64,000 bases of DNA from Fremontodendron californicum (taxonomy: Eukaryota; Streptophyta; Magnoliopsida; Malvales; Malvaceae). The notes beneath the pieces were generated by a model that was not told where the DNA came from, ran no database searches, and saw nothing but the letters and a program-made list of their open reading frames with translations. The stretch spans positions 15,975,001 through 16,039,000 of the forward strand of contig JAULJL010000035.1 of assembly GCA_030761205.1 (NCBI GenBank), in the 5' to 3' direction. Shown here one piece after another: positions 12,072 through 23,396 of this stretch (position 1 is its first letter; each line of letters starts with the position of its first letter). The translations under genes and the position numbers were made by a program.

Positions 12072-13572
12072 TGATAAGCTCATAAAATATACATTTTATG
12101 CCTTTCTACCTTTAGTTTTTGTTAGGTTTTCGATCTTTATCTTGTTTACTTATATTATATTTTTGAATTATAGGTATATTTATAAGAATGAAGTCAAAAT
12201 ATGTCAATAATGGTGGTAAAGAGCTTACAAAATCACAATCATAATATGGAAGAAGACTTGGGAGTCAAAAAATTCAATTTCTTAGTGCTAGATGATCAGA
12301 CAGATCTGACTTCCGGAGATTGTTGCAAGTAAATAATTATGTTAAAGTCATTATTTTAATAAACTTCCTTCTTGACTTTTGAATCTGACTTGAATACCTT
12401 TCTAACGATAGTTTACACGCTCAAATCGGACATCGTATGGTCATCCAAATCAGCCGACGAAGTGGGAGATAATGCAGCAGTCGCGAAACCGACGTCAGCA
12501 GACAAAATCACCAAATCAGAAATTGGTGCCGCGACGCCGACCCTACTTTCCTCAAAACCGTGAAAAACCTCAAAACTTGAAAATCTTGCCTATTTTGCAC
12601 TCCTTTGACTCCTAGCTTCCTTGATCAGCAAGAAAAGGTTTCCAAGACTCAAAAAGCTCTATAAATACCATCTTTTGAGCCACAAACTATCATTATCTTT
12701 TGAGGAAACTCAAGGGATCATCATTCTTCTTGTTTTATGTATATATTATCTATGCTTATGTTAGGCTAAACTTCTTTGGTTAAAGGTGATTTCAAAGCCC
12801 TAGACAAGTTTTGTAATTGATTTTTAGATTTATCTATAATTAGTTTTCTATTAAAGTTGATTGTGTTTTTCTATAAGAATTGTTCATGATGTTGTCTTGA
12901 TTTGTTTAGGTGCGCAATTAGATAGATCTTGATAATTATCTAATACTAGTTTAGGAATCTTGATCCATGTAATTTCTTGATTTCCTATTCATAAGTGACA
13001 ATTTGTAATTCATGATTATGTTGGGTTTTCGGGAATTACAATGTGGAACATAACATAAGTTGAACAATCCGAGCTTACGTGTTTGTTTCTTAGATCAACC
13101 TATCTTTCTCATCATAAAGCTGTTATCAAATTGAATTTAGAGAGCTTATTCTAGGTTGATTGATAATTAGAGATTAAATATAGAGCTTATTCTATTTAAC
13201 GACAAACTAAGAAAAGATTGGAGTAGCAGAGCTTATTGTTATCTACAGTTGATAATTTTGATAACTAATTGATATTGATAGATCTGAAATTGATTCTCAA
13301 TGATGTCTAGTGGTGGAGAATGAAACCTTAACCATACTTCTCTTATATATTTGATTTCATCTTATTTATTTGCTTTTTACTTATCTTGTTTTCTTTACTT
13401 TTAATTATTTCAAAACCCCCTTTTATTTCATTGTTCTTGAATTTAAGTTTTAAACTAGTAACTTATAAACTAAAAACCAATCTCTGTGGATTCGATCCTT
13501 GTATGCTACTTTACGATAATTGATCATATTAATTGCAAAGTTTAATAAAGATACACTCTTTTGGGTGCATCA
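12072..13572 (+). repeat. 3' LTR of the inner Athila-type element
   Basis: It is 1,501 bp and pairs with 7402-8950. It begins right after the polypurine tract and ends TTTTGGGTGCATCA at 13572. Confidence 0.88.
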
Positions 13573-13588
13573 CACTCATGGTAAGTTC

Positions 13589-14053
13589 TCATTTTTGCAC
13601 AACAATGAGAGTTCTACCGATGGCTAGGAATGGTCTCCCAAGAATTATGGGTATTTCACTATCCTCCTCCATGTCAAGCACAATAAAATCAACAGGAAAG
13701 AAGAATTTGTCAACCTTGACTAGCACATCTTCAACAATGCCTCTTGGATGTTTGATGGATCTATCGGCTAGTTGTAAAATCACTGTAGTGGGTTTTATTT
13801 CACCCAAACCAAATTTGCAATAGATAGAAAAAGGCATTAAATTGATACTCGTCCCCAAATCACATAAAGTTTTGCCAAAAAATTTATTACCAATAGCGCA
13901 TGGAATGGGGAAGCTTCCTGGATCTTTGAGTTTGGGTGGGAGTTTCTTTTGAAGAATAGCGCTGCACTCTTCAGTAAGTGCAACTGTCTCAATCTCATCC
14001 AATTTCCTCTTCTGGGATAATATTTCTTTCATAAACTTGACATATTTAGGCAT
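13589..14053 (-). pseudogene. Aspartic protease region of the outer Athila-type element, truncated
   Basis: This 154-residue open frame begins MPKYVKFMKEILSQKRK and contains KLPPKLKDPGSFPIPC, then the active-site motif CDLGTSINLMP. The conserved flap/C-terminal motif IILGRPFLAIGRTLI follows. This is the retropepsin-like domain of plant Ty3/gypsy elements. The catalytic D-L-G-T is present in this fragment. The frame is cut at 13577, where the inner element is inserted, so reverse transcriptase would have followed but is not seen on the far side. Confidence 0.85.
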
Positions 14054-14058
14054 TTGTT

Positions 14059-15664
14059 CTAAAGCTTCAGCAAAAAGTATATTAATATGGAGCTTTTTGA
14101 ATACCTCAAGAAACTTTTGAAACTGCTTGTCAAATTTTTGCTTTTGAAGGCGCTAGGAAATGGTGGTGGTGGGTAGACTAGAGGCTTCGTTTCTTCTTTT
14201 TGAGCCTTTTCAATTTCTTTTTCCCCCAAATTTTCCGCTTCAAGAGGCTTGGGTGGCAATTCTGACACTTTGGTTTGGAGACGTTGAGGAAAGGGTGGTG
14301 GTGGGTAGATTGGAGATTGCTTTTCTTGAATTTTCTCATTATGCTTCTTGCTACCCACTTCTACTTCTTTTCCACTCCTTAATGTGATTGAATTGCATTG
14401 TTCTTTTCCATGGCTCTTAGAATTGGTCATAATATCGCTTGGAAAAGATCCCCTTGGGTGATTGTTAATCGCATTAGCAAGCTGGCCCACTTGTGTCTCA
14501 AGATTTCTAAGTGACGTTGTTTGACTTTGAAGTAATTCAGCCTAACCTTGAAGTAATGTTTTATGCTCCTGAAGTGATTCTGAATGAGATTATTAGTTCT
14601 TGCCATGAATTGCGTAAACATCTCTTCCATTGATGTCTTCTTTTCTTGGACAAGAGCCCTGGTTTGTGCTTGGAAAACCAGGAGGAACTACTTGCTTAGC
14701 TTGTGATGATGACCCTTGATTATTGTTCCAAGAAAAGTTTTGCTAATTTCTCTAACCTAGATTATAGTCGTTGGGATATGGGTTGTTCTGCTGCCTGTTA
14801 TAGTTTCCCACATATTGAGCAGATTAAGCCTTTGTTGGGCATCTACCACTTGTGTGTCCTTCCCCACAAAATTCACATGTTACAAATGGGCTTTGGACTG
14901 AATGCACACTCATAGTGTCAAATTTCTTGGACAAAGCAGTCATCTATGCCGATAAGGCACTGATCTCATCCAACTGATAAACCCCTGCACTTCTCTTTGG
15001 AAAACTTCTCCCATTAGACCATTGATAATTATTGGAAGTCATCTCCTCAATTAAACCATAAGCCTCATCAATTTCTTTTTCCATGGAGCCCCACCTCCTG
15101 CAGCATCGATAGAACTTCTAGTACGACCCATTAACCCATTGTAGAAAGTGTGCACCTGAAGCCATTTAGGTAACTCATGATGAGGACATCTTCGGAGAAG
15201 ATCTTTGTATTTTTCCCAAGCTTCATTTAAGGATTCTAAGTTATATTGCATAAAAGATGTGATATCATTCCACATCTTAGCTGTCTTGGCAGGAGGAAAA
15301 TATTTGGCAAGAAATTTCTGGGCCAGATCATCCCAACTAGTAATGGTGCCAGCAGGAAGGGAGTGCAACCAACTCTTGGCCTTATCTCGAAGTGAGAAAG
15401 GGAAGAGTCTCAGTCTAATGGCATCGTCAGAAACGTCATTGTGTTTGAAAAGATCGCAAATCTCCAGAAAATTCACGATGTGAGCATTCAGATCATCGTT
15501 TGTAAGTTGCCAAACTGAATTGATGTTTGGATCATCTGAATGATGACGGGCTTTATCTCAAAATTATTTGCATGGATGGCAGGCCTCTGGATACTGGTCT
15601 GAAGTTCTTGCATGAGAGGAACCCTAAACTCTCGCAAAGTCTTTGTATCGTTAGCTTCAGCCAT
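14059..15664 (-). pseudogene. gag of the outer Athila-type element, frameshifted
   Basis: It starts at ATG 15664-15662 with MAEANDTKTLREFRVP, a typical Athila gag opening. It shifts frame near 15500 and continues at 15476-15051 with the Retrotrans_gag domain, including RLRLFPFSLRDKAKSWLHSL, a WDDLAQKFLAKYFPP stretch and LLRRCPHHELPKWLQ. Later frames (14630-14427, 14490-14059) carry a Pro-rich linker with repeated YPPPPFPQ-type motifs. The zinc-knuckle segment lies in between (about 14950-14790) but is not in one open frame. Several frameshifts and stops make this a pseudogene. Confidence 0.82.
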
Positions 15665-15748
15665 TGTACTTGAAAATAAGAAATAAAGAAAATTGTAAAT
15701 TAAGACTAAGGTTGCTTGGTATTAATATTAACAAAAATAATAAACAAT

Positions 15749-15766
15749 TCCCCGACAACGGCGCCA
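15749..15766 (-). other. Primer binding site, tRNA-Asp
   Basis: The plus strand reads TCCCCGACAACGGCGCCA, the same as the 3' end of plant tRNA-Asp with one change. It lies six bases from the 5' LTR, so reverse transcription started on the minus strand. Confidence 0.88.
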
Positions 15767-15772
15767 AAAACT

Positions 15773-16996
15773 TGTTGTCAGATTTTACTACGCAAGTGCA
15801 CGCTATCGCAAACAAGTAATAGAGTGGAAGTAGAGTGTCGAACCCACGATAAATTGTTATTAATTTCGTTAAATACTAAAATTAAAACAGCTTTATCTTA
15901 TCCAAATAATTAATTATAAATTTGTGAATTGAAACTAAATTAAAGAAAAACAATAAAATAAAGAAAGCAAATAAAAATTGGATTTAAATCAATAGAGAAA
16001 AGCCTAGGATTACAGCTTCCCTCAACACTTCACTTAGACGTCTCCTACTTTCTTAACTTGATTAATGATCTTGAGTTGTTAACCTAAAGTTCTAATCTAT
16101 TTATAAGGATCTTCCGATTGCCTTATAAAAATATTCTTTTTAACCAATTAACTATATTATAATGATAATTGAATTAAAGAAGAACTCATTAAACTTAGAC
16201 TCTAACTTTGATTACACATGACACGTAAGTGTATTCTTACCCTACATGCAGACCAGTTCATCCTAATAAATGAATATGAAACATATGTTATGCAATCCAT
16301 GTCTAACACTAAACTCCTTTTTTCAAGTTGTATTTAGGTTAACAAATCAGTTTAATTGGTGATCAAGCAATTAAAAGCATTAAGCATAAGAATGCATAAA
16401 CAACTCAAATATCATTGAATCAAGCTAGAGAGGAAAATAATCCAAACTATGTGTTGAGTTCCATTGCAATCCTAGAAAAGGAATTTAGTTCATGCTAAAC
16501 ATTAAAAATAATAAGCAAATGAGTTTCACCAACATCAAATTATAAGAAAATAAGAGAAGATTAAGGAAAAAGAGAAAACTAAAGGTTTCAGCTCTTCAAT
16601 TTTTTAATCTCCAAAACTGTTCTTAGCTCCTTGCAAGATGGTGGTGGCTGCTCTCCTCTTCAGAAAACTAAAGCAAAAACTAAGTAGGTCTAAAAAATAA
16701 AAGCCTAAAGGTTTCTATTTATATAGTTCTTAAAAGCCTGAGGAAGGAAAACTTTGTGGACAAGTAACTGCTTCCAGCTTGGACTTTCCTTATATGAGCT
16801 GAACCTCTCTTTCCAGCTTTAGGACTCTACAAAACTACAAAAGACATTAAAATAAAACATAAAATAAATAAATAAAACTAAATTAGAAATAAATAAAAAT
16901 AACTAAAAATAATAAATTAATAGTTTAAATTACAAGAACTTAGCTATTTTAAAAGCACAAAATAGGATAAAATAACTCTATTTTATAGAGTTATCA
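15773..16996 (-). repeat. 5' LTR of the outer Athila-type element
   Basis: It is 1,224 bp and pairs with 3309-5676. It keeps the empty target site of the Mutator-like insertion (AGTTCTTAAAAGCCT near 16726-16740). Confidence 0.9.
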
Positions 16997-17659
16997 CCCG
17001 CTCAAGCCCGAAGGCCTGCCCGATATTTGGGAGGGCTTGAACAAAAATAATAGGCCCGAAAAATGGGCTTACGCAAAAAAATGAAACCCGTTTAAAAAAT
17101 TGGTACGGTCTTGGCTCCAACACTCAAAGACTTGAGCCCAACCCAACTCATTTTCCAATTATATAATATATTAGTTTTAGTTTTATATATTATGTAATTT
17201 ATGTCAAATATATAATATTATAGTGTAAATATTAAAAAAATATGTTAAGTTGTCCATGTTTAAGAACTTAATAAAAGAAAAAAATATATAAAATTACTAA
17301 AGATTAAATAAAAAATAATATATATTTTTAATTTTTTTAGAAAAAAATAATATGGGCGGGCCTAAACGGGCTTGGGTAGAACTTGATGCCCATATTTCGG
17401 GTCAAGCCGGGCTTGAACAAATATATATGGTGTTGATACCATACATAGGCAGAGCCAAAACCTGACCTATGGACACGTATAGTTATAGCTAACGTGTCAC
17501 CAACTAGCTGCTAACGAAATAGTAATGGGAAAGCTAACGAAAAAGATCAATTTATTATCATACTTGTAACCAAAGATTAAATTTTGTTACGTTTTAAAAT
17601 TTAGGGATTAAAACAATAAATGCTCTAAAATTTAGGGACTATGAAATACTATTTACTCC

Positions 17660-20600
17660 AAAAAAAAAAAAAGAATTAGAAACAAGAGAGTCTTTGCAGA
17701 TTAAAATTAATAATTAAGAGGAATCAAGATTTAAGAACATAATTTGGTTCGCAAAATTTCAAAGCCAAGGCACTTACCCATCTATAGTTTATATTAGCTA
17801 CCTAAGAATTTTTTTTAATTAAAAAATTCTAAATTTACTTCTTGCAAAACAGGTCATAAACCTAATCCAAAAACTTGTATAATTCTCTTTATCTCTTTTC
17901 CATATTTGTAAATAAATTTATGCTGTATGGATGCATATGAAACACATGGAAATTAATATTGTTTCCTTGGTGAGAACCTAGAAAAAAGTTAGTTTATCCT
18001 TGGCGAAATTAGAATACATATATTTGTTTAAAAAAATAATAGAGAAAAGAGATTAGAATCTTGATTTTGAAAAGTGAAAACATTTTTTTAATACTTTATA
18101 ATATTTTTAAAATATAACAAAGTCATAAATATTTCAAACAAAACAGTAAAATTTGTATAATAGAAAAATCTCTTTTATAGATAACGTAAAATTATATCTT
18201 ATAGTAAAACAGCTTTTGGCACAAGTAATGTTTCTACATAACAATTGTTTTGGTAAGAATTGTGTTTTTACAACACAACTATTCTAATAGTAGTAATTAT
18301 AATTTTAGTCCTAAAACATAAATATTTTTTTCGTATCAGTCCTTAAACTTTTATTTATAAATATTTAGTCTTAAAAGTTATTAATGTATTAAAAGAGTCT
18401 TTTAGTTGCTCTTCGAACAGAAACGCTAACTGAAAATTTATATAAAAAACTTATGTGGCATATAATAAATCACATGTGAAACTTAAGTAGCATTTCATTA
18501 ATTTATAAAATATTAAAAAAATTATATGTCAAAAGATAAAAAAACAATTTCAAATAAAAGATAAAAAAATTCTACTTTATTTCATTAAAAACTGTTGGTT
18601 TAGTAAAAAAGAAAGAAAAACTGTTAGTTTAATGAGAGAGAAAAAAATATAGTGATTTTTTAATCTTTATAACGAGGTTGTTTTTTTAATAATTTTTTAA
18701 TATTTTATAAATTATTGAAATGACATCCACATATGTTCATAATATGTCAGCTAAACTTTCTGTTAGTGTTTTCATTGAAATAATAATTGAAAAACTAATT
18801 TTTAACACATTAACAATTTTTAGGACGGAATGTTTACATCTAAAAATTTTAAGACTATAATGAAAAAAAAAAAAAAACCTTATATTTTAGGACTAAAATT
18901 ATAATTATCTCATTCTAATACAATCAATCACCAATAATTATAACTTTTAGATTAATTAATTTCAAAAATTAAAAATAAAAAATTAATCATAAACAAATTT
19001 AAGCTCAGGCTCTCCAAATGCCGAAGTGTCATTCTTTAATGTTAAATAATTATTAACCCACCTTGAGCCTTTAACATTTAACTCATTTTATCCGTATTAA
19101 TTATAATAAAAAAGTATCCTATTATATATTTTTATATTTGAGATCTACATCGTAAACTATTAACAATATATTTATTACTTTTTTTCACCCTAAAATGCCT
19201 TTATGTATAATGCATGTGAAGTCCAATAAGCTTTATCCTGTTTGTAATAGTGAGTAATTTGTGAATATTGAGAAACTCAGTGTATTTTTGTGATATAATA
19301 AGGAAAATTATACATTTCAATATTTCATGCATTTTTCTTTTAAGATTAAATAAACACTATCTTATTGTTACTATGCTTTACCTGCAATATCTGATCAAAA
19401 GAAGAAAGTAATATAAAGAACAAAATGGGCTTCAAATATTCATTAAAAAACAAAAGAAAGAAAAAGAGTCCTCAAAATTCGTGGTAAAAATCAACAAAGT
19501 TTTTTTTTTCTCTCTTTTTTTTGACTATTCATGTTGAGTTGAGTACTTGAGTTACCCAGTTATTGATAAGACAGGCAATTATATAGATGTGCCTGCCACA
19601 GTACAAACAAAGTCACCCAATAGAAAATGCATGTAATCATGCTTTAAAAATTTTCTTAGAGACATGAAATCATTTGAAAACCCAGAGATAAATTCCCAAA
19701 ATAAAAAAAGTTTTAATTTTCTCTCTTTTTTTTCTTTCAAATTACCCACCATGAAAAAGGAATTTATATATATATATGAGAAGGATTAATTTATATTGAC
19801 AAAAAATTTATTTGTTTTATAAATTCTTATAATTTTGTATATTATTGATATTTAAATAAATTGATTGTTAAATTTAGCAATATAATGATATTTATCGTGC
19901 ATATAAAATTTTGAATCGATCCAATATTTATATTATGTCGATCGAAAATACCGTTTTTTATATAAATTTAAAGGTTAAAATTTTTTTATATAGTTTTTAT
20001 GTAAATATTAATTGTTGACTCTATCTAGTGTTTTTCATTTATAAATCATTCATATATCTTAATAAAAAAAATTAATTATATACAATGTATAAAGATTGAA
20101 AAACATAAATATTTTTATAAATTAATAAATATTAATTGAAAAAAATTAACTAGTGTCTAATGATAATTTTTAAAATGATATATGAAAAAAATATAAAATT
20201 ATAATTAAATAATACTTAATTGATGCTTATAAGTACCAATTAAATGAACTCATATTAATTTATCGTTAAATAAATAATTTTTTAAAACTAATATATTTTT
20301 CTTAATAAAAATAAAATAAAAAGGAGAGCGAGTAAATTGATTTTCAAGAGATCATCTCTTTAAAACATGGTCCCTTTGTTAATGCATGACCCAATTGTCC
20401 TTTTTGACCTGCTTTGACCGTCTTGCATTATTCCTACTGGCCAATCAGAAAACAAGACTGAGGGAAGAATATTAATAAATAAATAAATAAAAAAAGGAAA
20501 AGGGGGTGGTCCAATTTTTTTCCTTTTCTTTTTTGTATCAGATTCCCCTACTACCCATAATAATAATCCTCTGCACCTGCTTTTAACAAAAACTTTAACT

Positions 20601-21550
20601 TTTGCACCCCTAAAATAAAAATCCTTTTTTTCTTCCCTCTTTTTCTTCAATCCCTGGCCAGACATTAAGATTCTTTTCTTTTTCTATGAACAATATGAGA
20701 TATATGAGCTGAGAATACTATACCTAAAACCTCAGTCTGTGCATACAAATGTGTTAGACATATGCAACTCGTCAAATTGAATGTGCATACCGATTCATAA
20801 TTGTCTGGAAGATTTAAATAGAAGAAACACTTGATTTACACCTGTCAAGCTCCTAGACAATTAGTAGTCCGCAATCAGATATAAATAGGTGAAGTAAAGA
20901 TTAACCAGAAGTAAAAGAAAAAACTGAAACGTAAGATCATTTATCTGCTTAATCCCTTTGTCCCTTAAACATTTTCTGATATTCCACTTATTTAAGTATT
21001 AGAGCACGCTTCAGCGACATAATATTTTTTTTGTCTACAACCTGCACTTGATAAATCCAAAAATTTACTCAGTTCAACCAAAAAAAAAAAAACATGAACA
21101 AAAGTTAAGACTTTTTATTCACTATTAATTTTATACCTGGCTAGCTGCAGCTATTATATAAAAAATATTTCAAGGTATACAAATTTGTTTGTTTCTAATT
21201 TCTTTAGGCTTTTATCCAACTTTAGGCATGCGAGCATAGTGATAGATTAAATGGCTGGAACCAACTTCTTGATATATAGTTGATAGATTAAAAAAAAAAA
21301 AAACTTAAAACACTTTGTTAAAGACTTAAAGGCTTAAGCTTTGATTATATTTTAATATACCTTCTTTATCACATGTCAAATGAATGATCTAAAAAATGGG
21401 ATTGTCTTAAATCTCCATTTTTTGAGCAGTAAAGATTCGAAAGGATATATATATATATATGTATATATATATATTTATATATAAAGCTTAGCTCCACTAG
21501 CAAACCAAAAACAAATAACTTATAAAAATAACTAGGAGAAGCCTTGCTCT

Positions 21551-21606
<56 letters not shown>

Positions 21607-22500
21607 TGAAAAATGTAGTAGTACTTCAGCTCTTGTAAAAAATTAAAAGTAACCAGAGATTAGGTTTAATGGGGCCTTAACTTTGAGTTTATGATTAGGG
21701 GTAGCTGATGAGCTATATAAACTAATAAACATTAAAAGATATTTATACATATATATATAATTTGATCAAATGGTTACAAAACATAATTTGAAAGATAAAT
21801 ATACTCAGCTAATCTCATTTCTTACTTCCATTATTCCCATTCTTTAAAACAAAAATTTACAAATAGTAGTATATAATTTACTTGAGCTCTACTATTTGCA
21901 TGTAAAATTCATAGAAACTAAGGGATTAGCTTATTTTTGCATGTAAAAATCAGAGAAATGAGAGAAAAATGGAAGAAGTTGATAAACCCATTTTTCTTAA
22001 GACTCTTAAGAATCTCATTTTTGCTTTTGATATATATATATATATATATTAGCTTATAATTAAGGGATAAATGAGCTTAATTTGCATGATTGATCAGCAT
22101 AAAAACTTGGTTAATAAGTAGTAAAGATATGGGGTTATTTATTTGTTCAATTGTACAAAAATTAATAATTTTTTAAACACAGTGATATGATTACCAGAGA
22201 TCACATGAAAGGTCCATCAGACAAGAGTAGAGTACCAAATAACAATTTATAAGCAAATATTGTAAAGTTTTGTACAACTTACATGTTGTTGTCTGCAGGA
22301 ACAGTTAAGATTTTCTCTGCAATTTTAAGCTACAGATTTTCACACTAATTAATATATCCTCATGGAAATTACATGAAACCTTGGTAATGAAAAAAAGTTA
22401 ATAAAAATTTAAAAAAAAAAAGAAAGGAAAATCAAAATCTTCCCAAGAAGCTTTTAAAAAAATAGTGTCTATTTAATATTTTTATTCTCTCTGCAAAAAT
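17660..22500. other. AT-rich intergenic DNA between the nested stack and MIR160
   Basis: Apart from the TIR element at about 18.3-18.9 kb and (TA)n runs near 21445-21485, 21550-21606 and 22030-22050, nothing is recognised. A 101-residue minus-strand frame at 20665-20360 is low-complexity and matches no family that I know. Confidence 0.5.
18290..18910. mobile_element. Nonautonomous TIR element of about 0.6 kb
   Basis: The left AATTATAATTTTAGTCCTAAAA mirrors the right TTTTAGGACTAAAATTATAATT. Inner segments also pair: TTATGTGGCATATAATAAATCACATG resembles the complement of CATATGTTCATAATATGTCAGC. The target duplication is unclear. The long TIRs suggest a Mutator-like MITE. Confidence 0.6.
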
Positions 22501-22734
22501 TTCAGTACGCAATATACTCAACAGGCATATCATATCAAGAAGAAAAAAAAAAACCCTAAAAAGAGATAATGATTAAAGAAGAAGAACAAGATGAGGAAGA
22601 TGAAGTACCTTTTGATTCTCAGAAAAGAGAGGGGGGAAGAAATTACATTGGTGCCCTTCAGCCTAGAAATCAAGAAGAAGAAAAAACCTGCAAAAGAAAA
22701 ATATTGATGGATATATATATATACATAGAACATA

Positions 22735-22835
22735 CATGGAATATATGCTTGGCTCCTCATACGCCATCCACGGAGGCCATCGATGTTCGATGGGTTCTGC
22801 AAATGGCATACAGGGAGCCAGGCACATACATACAT
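22735..22835 (-). ncRNA. MIR160: MIR160 precursor hairpin
   Basis: On the minus strand, 22824-22804 reads TGCCTGGCTCCCTGTATGCC plus a final A, the exact 21-nt mature miR160 of land plants. The other arm, 22764-22744, reads GCGTATGAGGAGCCAAGCAT plus A, the usual miR160 star form. The arms are separated by 39 nt of terminal loop and upper stem, a normal spacing. miR160 loaded in ARGONAUTE1 cleaves transcripts of the auxin response factors ARF10, ARF16 and ARF17, and so acts in root cap, leaf and seed development. The pri-miRNA would run leftwards from a start somewhere in 23.05-23.4 kb. Several overlapping small reading frames here are not considered genes. Confidence 0.95.
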
Positions 22836-23078
22836 GGATGCCATGATGATTTATGATGATGATGCCAAAACATATGCATGGTTGCATGTCATGGTATATT
22901 ATGCTTTTGAATATTGAAAATGCATGGACAGTGCAATGCTTTGGGATGACTATGATGATAATAATCTTCAATCCCTTTAACAAAAAAAACTTATATTTAT
23001 ACAGAGATATATATGTATATCTTCCATGGGGGAAGATTGAAGCATTGGGTGAAGGGGATTGAGAGAAGGGGAGAGGAA

Positions 23079-23090
23079 GGTATTTATGGA
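23079..23090 (-). promoter_or_regulatory. Possible TATA box for pri-MIR160
   Basis: Minus-strand TCCATAAATACC is followed downstream by a pyrimidine-rich stretch (CCTTCCTCTCCCCTTCTC), a common plant start-site context. It lies about 255 bp upstream of the mature sequence. An alternative is CTATATTTAG near 23362-23371 on the same strand, with another CT-rich stretch after it. Which one is used cannot be decided from sequence. Confidence 0.35.
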
Positions 23091-23378
23091 GATTTGAAGC
23101 CAAAAGCAAAGCTGCAAGGTCATAATCAAATAAGGAGAGGGAAAGGGGTGGTGGGTTTTTTCTTTTCTTTTTCTTGAAAAACTTTTCAAATAAACCCTTT
23201 TGAGTTGGCATAAAACAAGCAAAGAAATGGCTAGTTATAGGGAGACTTAGGGCAAAGGCTTAAATTTTGTGAGTTTTTTTGTTTTTTTCATTTTTGGAGA
23301 GGGAAAGAAGGAAGATGTGGGGTTGAAGTTGCACCCTCCCTTCCCCCATCTTTTGGCCACTAAATATAGACATAAAAA

Positions 23379-23396
23379 AGAGAGAGAGAGAGAGAA
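23379..23396. repeat. (GA)n microsatellite
   Basis: This is a short perfect GA run upstream of MIR160 (a CT run on its transcribed strand). It may be part of a GAGA-type promoter region, but nothing more can be said. Confidence 0.6.

Larger units (their letters stand above)
7402..13572 (+). mobile_element. Inner Athila-type LTR retrotransposon, plus strand, gag/protease remnants only
   Basis: The LTRs both open with TGATAAGCTCATAAAATATA and close with TTTTGGGTGCATCA. Pentamers CCCTC (7397-7401) and CACTC (13573-13577) flank it, a 5-bp duplication with one change. It is inserted into the protease/3' portion of the outer element in the opposite orientation. A tRNA-Asp primer site follows the left LTR and a GTGTGGGGGT polypurine tract precedes the right one. 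The 3.1-kb interior holds only shortened gag and protease fragments. Confidence 0.88.
3309..16996 (-). mobile_element. Athila-type Ty3/gypsy LTR retrotransposon, minus strand, lacking pol
   Basis: Two LTRs begin (on the plus strand) with TGTTGTCAGATTTTACTACG and end with TATAGAGTTATCA. The flanking pentamers are CTCGC (3304-3308) and CCCGC (16997-17001), a 5-bp target duplication with one change. The primer binding site next to the right LTR matches the 3' end of plant tRNA-Asp at 17 of 18 positions. The minus-strand order is 5' LTR (right), PBS, gag, aspartic protease, then a 3' region with a polypurine tract and the left LTR. The LINLMP-type protease and tRNA-Asp primer place it in or near the Athila lineage of Ty3/gypsy. 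No reverse transcriptase, RNase H or integrase was seen in 5677-7401 or 13573-15772, so it was probably nonautonomous or pol-deleted before the second element landed in it. Confidence 0.85.
3280..17481. mobile_element. hAT-type MITE interrupted by the Athila-type element
   Basis: The left end TAGATCTGTCC at 3280 and the right end GGACACGTATA at 17481 are GC-rich termini of the recurrent MITE family. The LTR element 3309-16996 sits between them. Flanking octamers GTTACAAC (3272-3279) and GTTATAGC (17482-17489) agree at six of eight positions. The uninterrupted MITE would be about 0.5 kb. Confidence 0.5.
2117..17659. mobile_element. Outermost long-TIR element, Mutator-like, split by nested insertions
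   Basis: Sequence from about 2117 to 2300 reappears as its reverse complement at about 17490-17659. Shared words include the outer CATAGTCCCTAAATTTT-type segment, TACAAGTATNATAATAAATTG, and GTTAGCAGC followed by GTGACACGT. These terminal inverted repeats of about 170 bp point to a Mutator-like or other long-TIR nonautonomous element. The target duplication cannot be defined because both flanks are oligo-A. Without its insertions the element would be about 1.9 kb. It carries no recognisable transposase. Confidence 0.6.

Noticed and set aside
13533..15483. Plus-strand frames at 13533-13823, 14160-14387 and 15205-15483
   Set aside because: They are antisense shadows of the minus-strand gag and protease of the outer Athila-type element.
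20360..20665. 101-residue minus-strand frame
   Set aside because: Low-complexity, Lys/Arg- and Phe-rich segments, no recognised domain and AT-run boundaries. It is probably chance.
22530..23222. Five overlapping reading frames around 22.5-23.2 kb
   Set aside because: They overlap the MIR160 hairpin on both strands, have low-complexity Phe/Lys runs and no family resemblance.
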